From Congzhengia minquanensis (GTDB lineage: Bacteria; Bacillota; Clostridia; UBA1381; UBA9506): a stretch of 64,000 nucleotides of DNA. The position numbers were made by a program, and so were the translations under genes. Position 1 is the first letter of the stretch. The number at the start of each line of letters is the position of its first letter. The notes below the pieces were generated by a model. It was not told the origin of the DNA. It saw only the letters and a program-made list of their open reading frames with translations, and did not search any database. Below are positions 32,952 through 40,622 of the stretch, one piece after another. Where the stretch lies: assembly GCF_014384785.1 (NCBI RefSeq), contig NZ_JACRSU010000003.1, positions 372,001 through 436,000 of the forward strand, given 5' to 3'.

Positions 32952-33926
32952 CTATTCGTACAGCAGGGGCTTGATTTCGTCGGTGTCGATGTTCGACTTG
33001 TCATACCAAGCGTAGCCTGTGTCGATTAGCTTGTCAACAGATTCGCCGTTCATTGCTTTTACAGCAGCCTCAACAGCCTTGTAGCCAATCTGAATGGGGT
33101 TCTGGGTAACTGCACCTAAAGCTGTGCCGTTTCTCACTGCGTCGGTTTGCTTTTTGCCGGAGTCGAAGCCCACAACTGTGATAGAATCTGCCTTGTTCAG
33201 CTCTTCAACTGCCATGATAACGCCAACGGCAGAACCTTCGTTTGCACCGTAGAGGCCCTTTAAGTCGGGGTTTGCGGCAATAATGCTCTTTGCAGCTTCG
33301 GCAGATTTTAAGTGGTCACCGTCGCCATACTGAATATCTACAATTTGAATGTCAGGATAAGCCGACTCAATTCTGTTTTTAAACCCGTCGCGGCGTTCCT
33401 GGCCTGTGGTTGAGGTTTGGTCGTGTACCACCATGCCAATTTTGCCAGATTTGCCAATGGCTTCTGCCAGCTTGTCGGCTGCCGCCGCAGAGGCTGCAAT
33501 GTTGTCGGTTGCGGCGGTTGCCACAACTGCGTCTGATTCAACGCCGGAGTCGAAGCCAATTACCGGAATGTTCTGAGATTTCGCCATGTCCAGCGAGGTT
33601 GCAAGAGCTTTTGAGTCAAGCGCCGCAATGCAAATTGCTTTCGGGCTTTTGCTCAGTGCATTGTTCACCATGTCTACCTGCTTGTCGATCTGGGCTTCTG
33701 TTTCCGGACCTTCAAAAGTGATGGATACGTTATAGTCTTTTGCCGCCTGCTCTGCGCCCTGTTTTACGGCCTGCCAGAACTGATGCTGAAAGCCTTTTGC
33801 CACAACGGCAATATAGGGTTTTCCATCCTGCGGAGTGGGTGCTCCGCCGCTGTTTGTTCCACAACCTGCCAGCAGGCCAACAGAAACTGCCGCCGCCATG
33901 GAAAGCGCCATTAGTCTTTTTTTCAT
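32952..33926 (-). CDS. Ribose-type sugar ABC transporter, substrate-binding lipoprotein
   Basis: A 324-residue periplasmic-binding-protein-like lipoprotein (RbsB family, Peripla_BP_4). The signal peptide ends in a lipobox LLAGC (Cys at residue 22), followed by a Gly/Ser linker and the binding domain (YIAVVAKGFQHQFWQAVKQG; VIGFDSGVESDAVVATAATDN; GLYGANEGSAVGVIMA; in parts). Anchored outside the membrane, it delivers a monosaccharide, probably a pentose or similar, to the adjacent permease. It ends an operon with the ATPase and permease on the minus strand. AGGAGG lies eight bases before ATG 33926. Confidence 0.88.
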   Translation of the reverse strand: MKKRLMALSMAAAVSVGLLAGCGTNSGGAPTPQDGKPYIAVVAKGFQHQFWQAVKQGAEQAAKDYNVSITFEGPETEAQIDKQVDMVNNALSKSPKAICIAALDSKALATSLDMAKSQNIPVIGFDSGVESDAVVATAATDNIAASAAAADKLAEAIGKSGKIGMVVHDQTSTTGQERRDGFKNRIESAYPDIQIVDIQYGDGDHLKSAEAAKSIIAANPDLKGLYGANEGSAVGVIMAVEELNKADSITVVGFDSGKKQTDAVRNGTALGAVTQNPIQIGYKAVEAAVKAMNGESVDKLIDTGYAWYDKSNIDTDEIKPLLYE

Positions 33927-33959
33927 AGAAATCGTCCTCCTTAAATTTTTAAAATTTCA

Positions 33960-34925
33960 TTATGCTTGTTTTCTTTTTCTTAAAATGTCAATGTAAACCG
34001 CAAGAATTACAACACCACCGATTACAACAGTTTGCCACTCCTGGGGAACTGCCATAATTTTCAGCCCGCTGGTTAAAACCGACATGATAAACGCACCGAT
34101 TACCGTTCCCAAAATGGTGCCGGAGCCGCCGGAAAGCGATGTTCCGCCAATTACCACCGCTGCGATTGCTTCAAGCTCGTAGCCCTGGCCCAAAGCCGGC
34201 TGCGCCGAGCCTAAACGGGACGACATGAGCATGCCTGCAACACCGCAGAATGCGCCTGCCACCATGTAGATGATGGTGAGCCATTTTTTTACGTTTACGC
34301 CGGAAAGCCTGGTTGCTTCTTCGTTGCTGCCGATTGCAAAATCGTAGCGTCCCAGCAGGGTTTTGTTTAAAAGAAAGGTTGCTAAAATGGCTGCGGCTAC
34401 AAAAATGAGCACCGCGTTAGGAATTCCGGGAATGATGTTGCCCAACGCTATTTTGTTCCAGCCGTCGGGATAATATACAGGTTTTGCGCCGGAGAGCACC
34501 AGTGACAGGCCCTTTGTTACCATCATCATGCCCAGGGTTGCGATAAACGGCGGAATTTTCAGCCGCGATACCAGTGTACCGGAGATGAGGCCAACCAAAG
34601 CGCCGGTTAAAACGCAGACCAAAACGGCCAGGGGAAGCGGGAAGCCTAAGTTCACCGCAGTAATGCCGCCTACAACAGACGCAAACGTCATGGTTGTTCC
34701 GATAGAAAGGTCAATTCCGCCCGTTACGATGATAAACGTAACGCCGATTGCCAAAACGCCGTTCACACAGGTCGACAGCAAAATGGAAACCAGGTTGCTG
34801 GGGGTGAAAAAGTATGGGCTGGCGACGGAGAAGAAAATCATCAGTAAAATGAGCGTTCCGAACGCAAAGAACTTCTGCGCACCGGCGGAATGAAAGAATT
34901 TTGAGAATTTATTTTCTTGATTCAT
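33960..34925 (-). CDS. Ribose-type sugar ABC transporter permease
   Basis: A 321-residue membrane permease of the BPD_transp_2 (RbsC) family with eight to ten helices. Family marks are GVTFIIVTGGIDLSIG, TLGMMMVTKGLSLVLSG, GSNEEATRLSGVNVKKW (the ATPase-contact loop) and VIGGTSLSGGSGTILGT. It forms a homodimer that carries sugar into the cell, powered by the ATPase encoded just upstream. ATG 34925 is preceded by GGAGG. The gap to the ATPase gene is 17 bases and to the binding-protein gene 33 bases. Confidence 0.9.
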   Translation of the reverse strand: MNQENKFSKFFHSAGAQKFFAFGTLILLMIFFSVASPYFFTPSNLVSILLSTCVNGVLAIGVTFIIVTGGIDLSIGTTMTFASVVGGITAVNLGFPLPLAVLVCVLTGALVGLISGTLVSRLKIPPFIATLGMMMVTKGLSLVLSGAKPVYYPDGWNKIALGNIIPGIPNAVLIFVAAAILATFLLNKTLLGRYDFAIGSNEEATRLSGVNVKKWLTIIYMVAGAFCGVAGMLMSSRLGSAQPALGQGYELEAIAAVVIGGTSLSGGSGTILGTVIGAFIMSVLTSGLKIMAVPQEWQTVVIGGVVILAVYIDILRKRKQA

Positions 34926-34942
34926 TTTTATTTCCTCCTTCT

Positions 34943-36436
34943 TTATTGTCTCATTGTTGCATATTTCATAATTTTTTCCTGGTCAGCCTCGCTGATGTCC
35001 AGCGTACCGGTGATGCGGCCCTCACACATGACCACAACCCTGTCGCTCATCCTTAAAATTTCAGGAAGCTCGGAAGAAATCATGATGATGGATTTTCCCT
35101 GTTCTGCCAGGTCGGTTAAAAGTTTGTAAATTTCACTTTTCGCGCCTACGTCGATACCGCGGGTAGGCTCGTCAAAAATTAAAATGTCACAGTCGCGGCA
35201 CAGCCATTTCGCAATGACCACCTTTTGCTGGTTGCCGCCGGATAAGTTGCCTACCAGCTGTTTTGTGGAGGGGGTTTTGGTTTTTAGCATATCCACATAT
35301 TTTTTTGCAGCCTCGGCCGCTTTTTTGTCGTTTACAATGCCGCCAGTGTTAAAGTTTTCATAGTTTGCCAAAACGGTGTTGGCCTCAATGTTCATTCCCA
35401 ATGCCAGGCCGAACTGCTTTCTGTCTTCAGAAAGATAGCCAATGCCGTGCTTCACGGCGTCTTTGGGTGAACGTATGTGGGCTTTTTTACCGTTAATGAA
35501 AATTTCGCCGGAGTCGATTTTATCCGCTCCGAACACGGCCCTGGCGGTTTCGGTACGCCCTGCGCCCATGAGGCCAGCGAAGCCTAGAATTTCACCCCTG
35601 CGGAGGGAGAAGGAAACGTCTTTCACCTCTTTGCCGGCGTTTAGGTTTTTCACTTCCAGCACCACGTCGTTGCCCTTAACGTGAGAGGCTTCTTTGGGGG
35701 GCTCATAAATGGTTCTGCCCACCATGAGGCGAATGATTTCATCCATGCTGGTTTCGGCGGTTGTTTTTGTGGCGATATATTCGCCGTCGCGCATTACGGT
35801 GATGCGGTCTGAAATTTCAAACAGCTCCTCCATGCGGTGGGAGATATACACAATGCCCACGCCCTGCTCTTTCAGCCCCGCAATAATTTTGAACAGCTCG
35901 CGAATTTCCGATTCGGTGAGGGCTGCAGTAGGTTCGTCCATAATCAAAATTTTCGAGTTAAACGAAAGCGCTTTTGCAATTTCAATCATTTGCTGTTTGG
36001 CAACGGTTACGTCGCGCACTTTGGTTTTAGGGTCTAAGTCCAGATTTAACAGTTCAAACAGGCTTTTTGCCGCGCGGTTTTGTTTCGATTCGCTCAGGTA
36101 TAGGCCGCCCAGCTTGGTTGCTTCTCTGCCAATAAAAATGTTCTGTGCTGCCGTTAAGTCTGGCATTAGGTTCAATTCTTGGTGAATGATGGAAATTCCT
36201 AAATTTTGGGCTTCTTTCGGCGTGGTGACGTTGATTTCTTCACCGTTGTATAAAATGGTGCCGCCGTCTTTGCCATATACGCCGGTGAGAATTTTCATCA
36301 GCGTGGATTTGCCTGCGCCGTTTTCTCCAATCAGGGCGTGAATTTCGCCTTTTTTCAGGTCGAAATGGCAGTTCTTTAAAGCGTGAACGCCGGGGAACCG
36401 CTTTTCAATGCCCGTCATTTCAAGCATTACACCCAT
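34943..36436 (-). CDS. Ribose-type sugar ABC transporter ATPase (two fused nucleotide domains)
   Basis: A 497-residue ATPase of the RbsA/MglA type with two ABC domains in one chain. The first has Walker A GENGAGKST and Walker B ILIMDEPTAALTE. The second has a degenerate Walker A (GLMGAGRTE), signature LSGGNQQK and Walker B ILIFDEPTRGIDVG. First gene of the operon ATPase-permease-binding protein; ribose kinase and pyranase genes are absent. ATG 36436 follows GGAGAGGTG. The only promoter element I see is a minus-strand TATAAT at 36485-36480; no good -35 is present, which suits activator or repressor control. Confidence 0.92.
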   Translation of the reverse strand: MGVMLEMTGIEKRFPGVHALKNCHFDLKKGEIHALIGENGAGKSTLMKILTGVYGKDGGTILYNGEEINVTTPKEAQNLGISIIHQELNLMPDLTAAQNIFIGREATKLGGLYLSESKQNRAAKSLFELLNLDLDPKTKVRDVTVAKQQMIEIAKALSFNSKILIMDEPTAALTESEIRELFKIIAGLKEQGVGIVYISHRMEELFEISDRITVMRDGEYIATKTTAETSMDEIIRLMVGRTIYEPPKEASHVKGNDVVLEVKNLNAGKEVKDVSFSLRRGEILGFAGLMGAGRTETARAVFGADKIDSGEIFINGKKAHIRSPKDAVKHGIGYLSEDRKQFGLALGMNIEANTVLANYENFNTGGIVNDKKAAEAAKKYVDMLKTKTPSTKQLVGNLSGGNQQKVVIAKWLCRDCDILIFDEPTRGIDVGAKSEIYKLLTDLAEQGKSIIMISSELPEILRMSDRVVVMCEGRITGTLDISEADQEKIMKYATMRQ

Positions 36437-36612
36437 TTTTAATCACCTCTCCTTTTCGTTTTGCTTGGCTTATACTTTTATTATAGTGATTTTTGTCGGA
36501 ATTGAAATAGAAATTCTAACACAAAAAGTTGAAATTTTTATGATAAAAGGGTTGTTTGTACTTGGGCAATATGGTAAACTATAATCAAATTCGTTTCATT
36601 AGGAGACTTTTC

Positions 36613-38835
36613 ATGGACGGAAAAAAAGGTATTCACCCATCGGTAGGCGTGGGTATTTTATCGGTTCTTCTGATTTTTATATTTTTATTTATGCTTATCA
36701 ACGCGTCAACTCTGCGGGCTGCTCTGCACGATAGCACGGAAAATTATGCTTTGGACATGTCCTCCCAGCTTGCCGGAGACATTTCCAGCCGTATGAAAGC
36801 CGTTCAGATGGAAATGAAGCTGATGGCAGACTCGATTTCCATGGTGAGCGGAACAGACAAAGAGCTTGCAGAATTTATTGAAAGAAAGTCTGAAATTTCG
36901 GGCTTTGACGCAATGGCTTTTTTGGGAGCGGACGGCAGGGCGGTGCCTGCTGACTTTTCTTTCAGTATGTTTCAGGAGGGGATTGACGCCTCTTTCCGCG
37001 GGGAAATGCGGGTAACTGCCTATACGGAGGGGCAAAATGTGCTGTACACCGTTCCGGTGTATAAAAACAATCAGATAACAGGCGTTTTGGCAGGTTTGCG
37101 CAACAAAGCAAACATGCAGGCGCTCATTCAGCCAACGAGCTTTGAAGGCAGGGGTTTGACCTGTATTGTTGACAGCGACGGCAAGGTGATTATCTCGCCA
37201 ACAGACATTAAACCCTTTTTAACGCTGGACACAGTCTTCCATGAAAGCGGGAAATCAGAAGCTTCGCGGGCTGTGATGGAAATGAAAGAGGATTTGGAGA
37301 ACCGCAAAGAGGGCGTGTTCCGTTTCATGGCCGTTAGCGGGGAAGAATTGTTTCTTTCCTATCACGCGCTAACGGTGAACGACTGGACGCTGCTAACCTT
37401 AATTCCTGCCGACCTGATTTCGGGCCGGGCGGAGAAATATATTTTCTACTCTTTTTTAATCATTGGTTTCATTGTGGTGATTTTCGGTCTGTTCATTTTT
37501 GCCGTGTCCCGGTTTTACGCGAAAAGCCGCAGACGTTTAGAGCAGATTGCCTATGTAGACAGTGTTACCGGCGGCAGGAACAACGCGGCGTTTCGTGAGG
37601 CATATATGAAGCTGACGGAAGCGGAGCCGCCTCCGTTTACGATTGTTCTGTTTAATATTAAGAACTTTAAGCTGATTAACGAGAATTTTGGAACCGAGCA
37701 AGGGGATAAAACTCTGCGCTATGTTTATGAAACTTTGAGCGGCATGTTAAAGCCAGGTGAAATTGTGGCCCGCAGTTCGGCGGACAACTTCTTTTTGTGC
37801 CTAAAAGAGCATAGCAGAGAAGTGATTTCGGCCCGGCTTGAGGAGATGACAAAGGAGTTAAACCGGTTTAGTAAACTGATTGAAACGCCTTACCACCTTA
37901 CGGTTTTAAAGGGAGCGTATATTGTAGAGGATTTGAGTTTAGATATTACTATTATTCAGGACAGGGCACGCATAGCGTATCAGAGTAGGCTTGACGGCGA
38001 AAATACGGACTGCGCCTTTTACGACGCCGCTTATACAGAGCGTATGAAAGAGGAGCAGGAGCTGGAACAGGCCTTTGAGCCGTCGCTGGAAAATCACGAT
38101 TTTACACTGTATTTACAGCCAAAGGTGCGGCTAAAAGATGGGCAGGTTGGCGGGGCAGAGGCGCTGGTGCGCTGGAACCACCCGGAACGGGGCATGATAA
38201 GCCCGGGGATGTTTATTCCACTGTTTGAGCAAAGCGACAAAATTTGCCGGTTAGACCGCTATATGTTTGAGCAGGCGTGTGTTTGTTTGGAGCGGTGGAT
38301 AAAAAGCGGCAATAAGCCTATTCCCATTTCTGTGAACCTTTCAAGGCGGCACTTTGACGACCCGAATTTTTTAACATGGTTTTCTGAAACGGCACAACGG
38401 CACAACATTCCCAGCGGTCTTTTAGAGTTTGAGCTGACAGAGTCGATTTTCTTTGATAATTTCAAAATTAACATTGTGAAACAGCGTATCCGCCAGATGC
38501 ACGAGCTGGGGTTTCAGTGTTCGCTGGACGATTTTGGTTCTGGTTATTCGTCTTTGGGGCTGGTGAAAGAGTTTGACATTGATGCGATTAAGCTTGACCG
38601 CAGATTTTTTAAAGACATTGAAGACCAAAAGTCCCGGGACGTGATAGACTGCCTCATCACACTTTCTAAAAAACTGGGGCTCACCTCTGTGGCGGAGGGA
38701 ATTGAAACAGAGGAACAGCTTAGCTATATGCAAACGGTGGGCTGTGACCTGGTGCAGGGCTTTATATTTTCAAGGCCCCTGCCGGTTGAAGAATTTGAAA
38801 CATGGTGGGAAAAGAAAAACCGCGGGACAAGTTAA
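36613..38835 (+). CDS. c-di-GMP phosphodiesterase: sensor + degenerate GGDEF + EAL
   Basis: A 740-residue membrane signalling protein. An N-terminal helix (VGILSVLLIFIFLFMLI) and a second near residue 275-300 bracket an extracellular dCACHE-like sensor. A GGDEF-type domain follows (about 330-460), but its signature is SSADNF, so it cannot be an active cyclase. The EAL domain (about 490-735) keeps the catalytic set: EALVRW, NLSRRHF, the ELTES glutamate, DDFGSGYSS, KLDRRF and AEGIE. It should hydrolyse c-di-GMP in response to an external ligand. ATG 36613 has AGGAG seven bases upstream; the earlier in-frame start at 36556 lacks one. A terminator overlaps its stop codon. Confidence 0.9.
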   Translation: MDGKKGIHPSVGVGILSVLLIFIFLFMLINASTLRAALHDSTENYALDMSSQLAGDISSRMKAVQMEMKLMADSISMVSGTDKELAEFIERKSEISGFDAMAFLGADGRAVPADFSFSMFQEGIDASFRGEMRVTAYTEGQNVLYTVPVYKNNQITGVLAGLRNKANMQALIQPTSFEGRGLTCIVDSDGKVIISPTDIKPFLTLDTVFHESGKSEASRAVMEMKEDLENRKEGVFRFMAVSGEELFLSYHALTVNDWTLLTLIPADLISGRAEKYIFYSFLIIGFIVVIFGLFIFAVSRFYAKSRRRLEQIAYVDSVTGGRNNAAFREAYMKLTEAEPPPFTIVLFNIKNFKLINENFGTEQGDKTLRYVYETLSGMLKPGEIVARSSADNFFLCLKEHSREVISARLEEMTKELNRFSKLIETPYHLTVLKGAYIVEDLSLDITIIQDRARIAYQSRLDGENTDCAFYDAAYTERMKEEQELEQAFEPSLENHDFTLYLQPKVRLKDGQVGGAEALVRWNHPERGMISPGMFIPLFEQSDKICRLDRYMFEQACVCLERWIKSGNKPIPISVNLSRRHFDDPNFLTWFSETAQRHNIPSGLLEFELTESIFFDNFKINIVKQRIRQMHELGFQCSLDDFGSGYSSLGLVKEFDIDAIKLDRRFFKDIEDQKSRDVIDCLITLSKKLGLTSVAEGIETEEQLSYMQTVGCDLVQGFIFSRPLPVEEFETWWEKKNRGTS

Positions 38836-38852
38836 GTCCTGCGGTTTTATTT
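38812..38852. terminator. Bidirectional terminator between the EAL gene and XRE array C
   Basis: AACCGCgGGAC / GTCCtGCGGTT (38818-38828 and 38836-38846), the loop containing the stop codon of the EAL gene. T-rich tracts lie on both sides (TTTTAT on plus, TTTTTCTTTT on minus), so it ends both convergent units. Confidence 0.82.
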
Positions 38853-39074
38853 GTTTATTTCAGAATTGTCAGTTCGGCCCAGCAGATAGTCTACGGAACA
38901 GCCCAAGTAGTCTGCGATTTTAGCTAAATTATCGGCTCTTGGAATTGTGCCGCTTGTAAAATGCGACATGGTGCTGTGCCCCATGCCGCACGTTTCAAAC
39001 ATCTCCTGCAAAATAATTTTTCTTAATTTTGCTATATGTTTAATTCTTTTTGCAATGTCGTATGAATTATACAT
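38847..39074 (-). CDS. XRE HTH protein, array C member 5
   Basis: A 75-residue HTH protein, last of five. Helices 1-2 IAKRIKHIAKLRKIILQEMF, recognition region MGHSTMSHFTSGT, constant end NLAKIADYLGCSVDYLLGRT, tail DNSEINK. ATG 39074 is preceded by GGGGGACG. The constant C-terminal half is nearly identical to members 1, 2 and 4 at DNA level, whereas the recognition region differs in each. The shared terminator lies just beyond its stop. Confidence 0.8.
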   Translation of the reverse strand: MYNSYDIAKRIKHIAKLRKIILQEMFETCGMGHSTMSHFTSGTIPRADNLAKIADYLGCSVDYLLGRTDNSEINK

Positions 39075-39093
39075 AAATTGGCCGTCCCCCTAA

Positions 39094-39315
39094 TTAGTGA
39101 TTAATTTCAGGATTATCGGTTCGGCCCAGCAGATAGTCTACGGAGCAGCCTAAATAATCCGCGATTTTGGCCAAGTTACTGCTAAGCGGCGTGCGCCCGC
39201 TGTTCATATTTGAAAGTGTGTTTTCTGCAAGTCCACACGCTTCCAGCATATCTTTTAAGACAATTTTTTTCATTCTGGCTGTTTTTTTTATTCTCTTAGA
39301 GTTGAACTGACTCAT
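39094..39315 (-). CDS. XRE HTH protein, array C member 4 (shifted start)
   Basis: A 73-residue member: SKRIKKTARMKKIVLKDML, recognition region LAENTLSNMNSGR, constant end NLAKIADYLGCSVDYLLGRT, tail DNPEINH. Sister genes begin MYxS/MYEA, and that frame is visible here too (ATG TAT GAG four bases upstream) but ends at a TAA after seven codons. By comparison with member 3, two bases were lost before the SKRIK codons. The overlapping ATG at 39315 restores the frame, giving MSQFN. The ribosome site (GAGG) is then about 18-20 bases away, so expression may be reduced. Confidence 0.72.
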   Translation of the reverse strand: MSQFNSKRIKKTARMKKIVLKDMLEACGLAENTLSNMNSGRTPLSSNLAKIADYLGCSVDYLLGRTDNPEINH

Positions 39316-39336
39316 ACATAATAGACCAGCCTCATT

Positions 39337-39576
39337 TTATAATTTTATAAAATGGTGTGACTTTGGTTCGTTGGTTCGACCCAGCAAATAGTCGACGGAG
39401 CAGTCTAAGTAGTCCGCTATTTTGGCGAGCGTATCACTTTTAGGTACAGAACCGTGATTCATATGTGAAATAGTGTTAATCCCCAAATTACAGGCAGATA
39501 GCATTTCATTTAACGTAATCTTTTTTGATTTTGCTATTTTTTTAATTCTCTTAGATATTTGCATTGCCTCATACAT
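39337..39576 (-). CDS. XRE HTH protein, array C member 3
   Basis: A 79-residue member: ISKRIKKIAKSKKITLNEML, recognition region LGINTISHMNHGS, constant end TLAKIADYLDCSVDYLLGRT and a longer divergent tail ending HHFIKL. ATG 39576 is used because GAGG lies upstream; the in-frame ATG at 39591 contains the ribosome site itself. Unlike its neighbours the tail has lost the DNPEIN sequence. No domain other than HTH. Confidence 0.78.
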   Translation of the reverse strand: MYEAMQISKRIKKIAKSKKITLNEMLSACNLGINTISHMNHGSVPKSDTLAKIADYLDCSVDYLLGRTNEPKSHHFIKL

Positions 39577-39591
39577 AAGAAATAACCTCAT

Positions 39592-39825
39592 TTATTTTTG
39601 ATGTAATTCAGTATCGTCTGTTCGTCCCAAAAGATAATCGACGGAGCAACCTAAATAATCTGCGATTTTTGCCAAGTTATCGGCTCTTGGTATTGAGCCA
39701 CCGCACTGCATTGAAGACAGAGCATTTTTGTTTAAACCACATTTATTTAACAAGTCTTTAATAGCGACATTGTTTGCCTTTGCTATCAATTTAACACGTT
39801 TCGCGATATTCTCAGATTGATACAC
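39592..39825 (-). CDS. XRE HTH protein, array C member 2
   Basis: A 77-residue member beginning with GTG 39825 (MYQSENIAKRVK), recognition region LNKNALSSMQCGG with one extra Gly compared with sister proteins, constant end NLAKIADYLGCSVDYLLGRT and tail DDTELHQK. A G-rich GGGGGCGG lies upstream as ribosome site. Spacing to the next gene is 15 bases. Same architecture as the other members; DNA target unknown. Confidence 0.78.
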   Translation of the reverse strand: MYQSENIAKRVKLIAKANNVAIKDLLNKCGLNKNALSSMQCGGSIPRADNLAKIADYLGCSVDYLLGRTDDTELHQK

Positions 39826-39844
39826 AAATTGCCGCCCCCTATTT

Positions 39845-40072
39845 TTAGTGGTTAATTTCAGGATTATTTGTTCGTCCTAAAAGGTAATCTACTGAACAGC
39901 CAAGTTCATCAGCAATTTTTGCTAAATTGTCAGCCCTTGGAATAGAGCCAGCTTTTATGTGGGAAATCGTATTTTTGCCTAATCCGCAGTTTTCCAAAAT
40001 TTTATTTAGAGAAAGGTCATTACTGTAGGCCTGAATTTTAATTCTGTCTGCGATATTGTTTGATTTATACAA
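39845..40072 (-). CDS. XRE HTH protein, array C member 1
   Basis: A 75-residue member starting at TTG 40072, with GAGGTG (40084-40079) six bases upstream. Sequence YKSNNIADRIKIQ, recognition region LGKNTISHIKAGS, constant end NLAKIADELGCSVDYLLGRT, tail NNPEINH. A longer in-frame ORF reaches 40195 but crosses the opposing promoter and has no ribosome site. Promoter-proximal gene of array C; the 145-nt leader contains two inverted operator-like sites and the opposing promoter. Confidence 0.75.
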   Translation of the reverse strand: MYKSNNIADRIKIQAYSNDLSLNKILENCGLGKNTISHIKAGSIPRADNLAKIADELGCSVDYLLGRTNNPEINH

Positions 40073-40107
40073 TTTTAACACCTCAATTTTGTTCAAATTT
40101 AACAAAA

Positions 40108-40154
40108 CCCCAAAAATGGATAAAAATGTATTGACAATACCTAAATTTGGGGAT
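40108..40154. promoter_or_regulatory. Operator-like inverted sites at XRE locus C
   Basis: ATACCTAAATTTGGGGAT (40137-40154, 14 of 18 positions symmetric) fills the spacer of the opposing promoter. A related CCCCAAAAATGG (40108-40119) lies nearby in opposite orientation. The arms (CC...GG) differ from those at loci A and B. Confidence 0.45.
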
Positions 40155-40159
40155 ATAAT
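40131..40159 (+). promoter_or_regulatory. Opposing promoter at XRE locus C
   Basis: TTGACA (40131-40136), 17-base spacer, TATAAT (40154-40159), exact consensus, reading away from the array. Start near 40166. Confidence 0.82.
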
Positions 40160-40223
40160 ATAAACATAACCAAAAAAGAGCAGAATATTCCCCAAGTGTT
40201 ATTTCATTGTACGTAGCAGTTCA

Positions 40224-40252
40224 ATTATATCATTGCGGAAAAATTTTGTCAA
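40224..40252 (-). promoter_or_regulatory. Promoter of XRE array C
   Basis: Minus-strand TTGACA (40252-40247), 17-base spacer, TATAAT (40229-40224), exact consensus; start near 40217, about 50 bp from the opposing start. Confidence 0.85.
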
Positions 40253-40404
40253 GTTTTGGTTACATGCGGGAAAGAAATGAAGTATAAAATCCACAGGACA
40301 TCTCTTTCCCGCAATCATAAATCCCCTATAGGTGCGACTTTCCGACGCCGCATCTTTACCCTTTTAAGATTATGGGAGATCAAAACGGAAAGCCTTGAAG
40401 GGGC

Positions 40405-40495
40405 AGTGTGCGTGTTTGCGAGTGTGCTTTGGATATGCTTTATGTGTGTGTATTTGTGTGTGAATGTGTGAGTGTGTGAGTGCGTGCGTGTGCGG
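40405..40495. repeat. GT-rich low-complexity tract
   Basis: About 90 bases dominated by GTGTG on the plus strand, e.g. TTTATGTGTGTGTATTTGTG. A shorter similar tract lies beyond XRE locus A (minus strand, 9573-9596, TTTATGTGTGTATGTATA). Both lie near the ends of the proposed outward RNAs. Confidence 0.7.
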
Positions 40496-40520
40496 CGAAA
40501 GCGCCCCTGTCAAGGCGCAG

Positions 40521-40546
40521 AAAACAGGCTTCGGCCTGTTTTTTGT
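40521..40546 (+). terminator. Terminator of the outward RNA at XRE locus C
   Basis: AAAACAGGC-TTCG-GCCTGTTTT followed by TTGTTTTT; UUCG-type tetraloop. There is no coding gene upstream on this strand for it to serve. A second stem CGGGTAATTACCCG followed by T7 lies at 40603-40624. Confidence 0.85.
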
Positions 40547-40622
40547 TTTTTACTCCATAAACAGAACAAAAACTTTTGTTTTCTTCGTCATACATGTTTT
40601 CCCGGGTAATTACCCGCTTTTT

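Larger units (their letters stand above)
38847..40072 (-). repeat. Tandem gene-sized repeat units of array C
   Basis: Five starts at 40072, 39825, 39576, 39315 and 39074 give periods of 247, 249, 261 and 241 bp. Conserved segments encode the ADNLAKIADYLGCSVDYLLGR end (GGCTCTTGG... ACGGAGCA on the plus strand, in short blocks), and variable segments encode helices 2-3. Same design as array A, but with a different conserved sequence. Confidence 0.82.
40166..40546 (+). ncRNA. Candidate structured RNA facing outward from XRE locus C
   Basis: Inferred rightward transcript of about 380 nt from the promoter at 40131-40159 to the terminator at 40521-40546. The 5' end reads CATAACCAAAAAAGAGCAG, resembling loci A and B. 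It contains a 10-bp hairpin GCGGGAAAGA / TCTTTCCCGC (40266-40312), an AAATCCCCTATA element also seen at locus A (there AATCCCCTATA), and a GT-rich tract. A 71-codon ORF (40256-40471) is low-complexity at its end and lacks a clear ribosome site, so I prefer a non-coding RNA. Confidence 0.42.

Noticed and set aside
32952..36436. Complete ribose utilisation operon
   Set aside because: The three transporter genes are clear, but ribokinase and pyranase genes are absent and the PfkB kinase at 23 kb is not linked, so the sugar is left open.
40256..40471. 71-codon ORF beyond XRE array C as a small protein
   Set aside because: No clear ribosome site, no domain, and its end is encoded by a GT-rich low-complexity tract. 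A non-coding transcript fits the promoter and terminator better.
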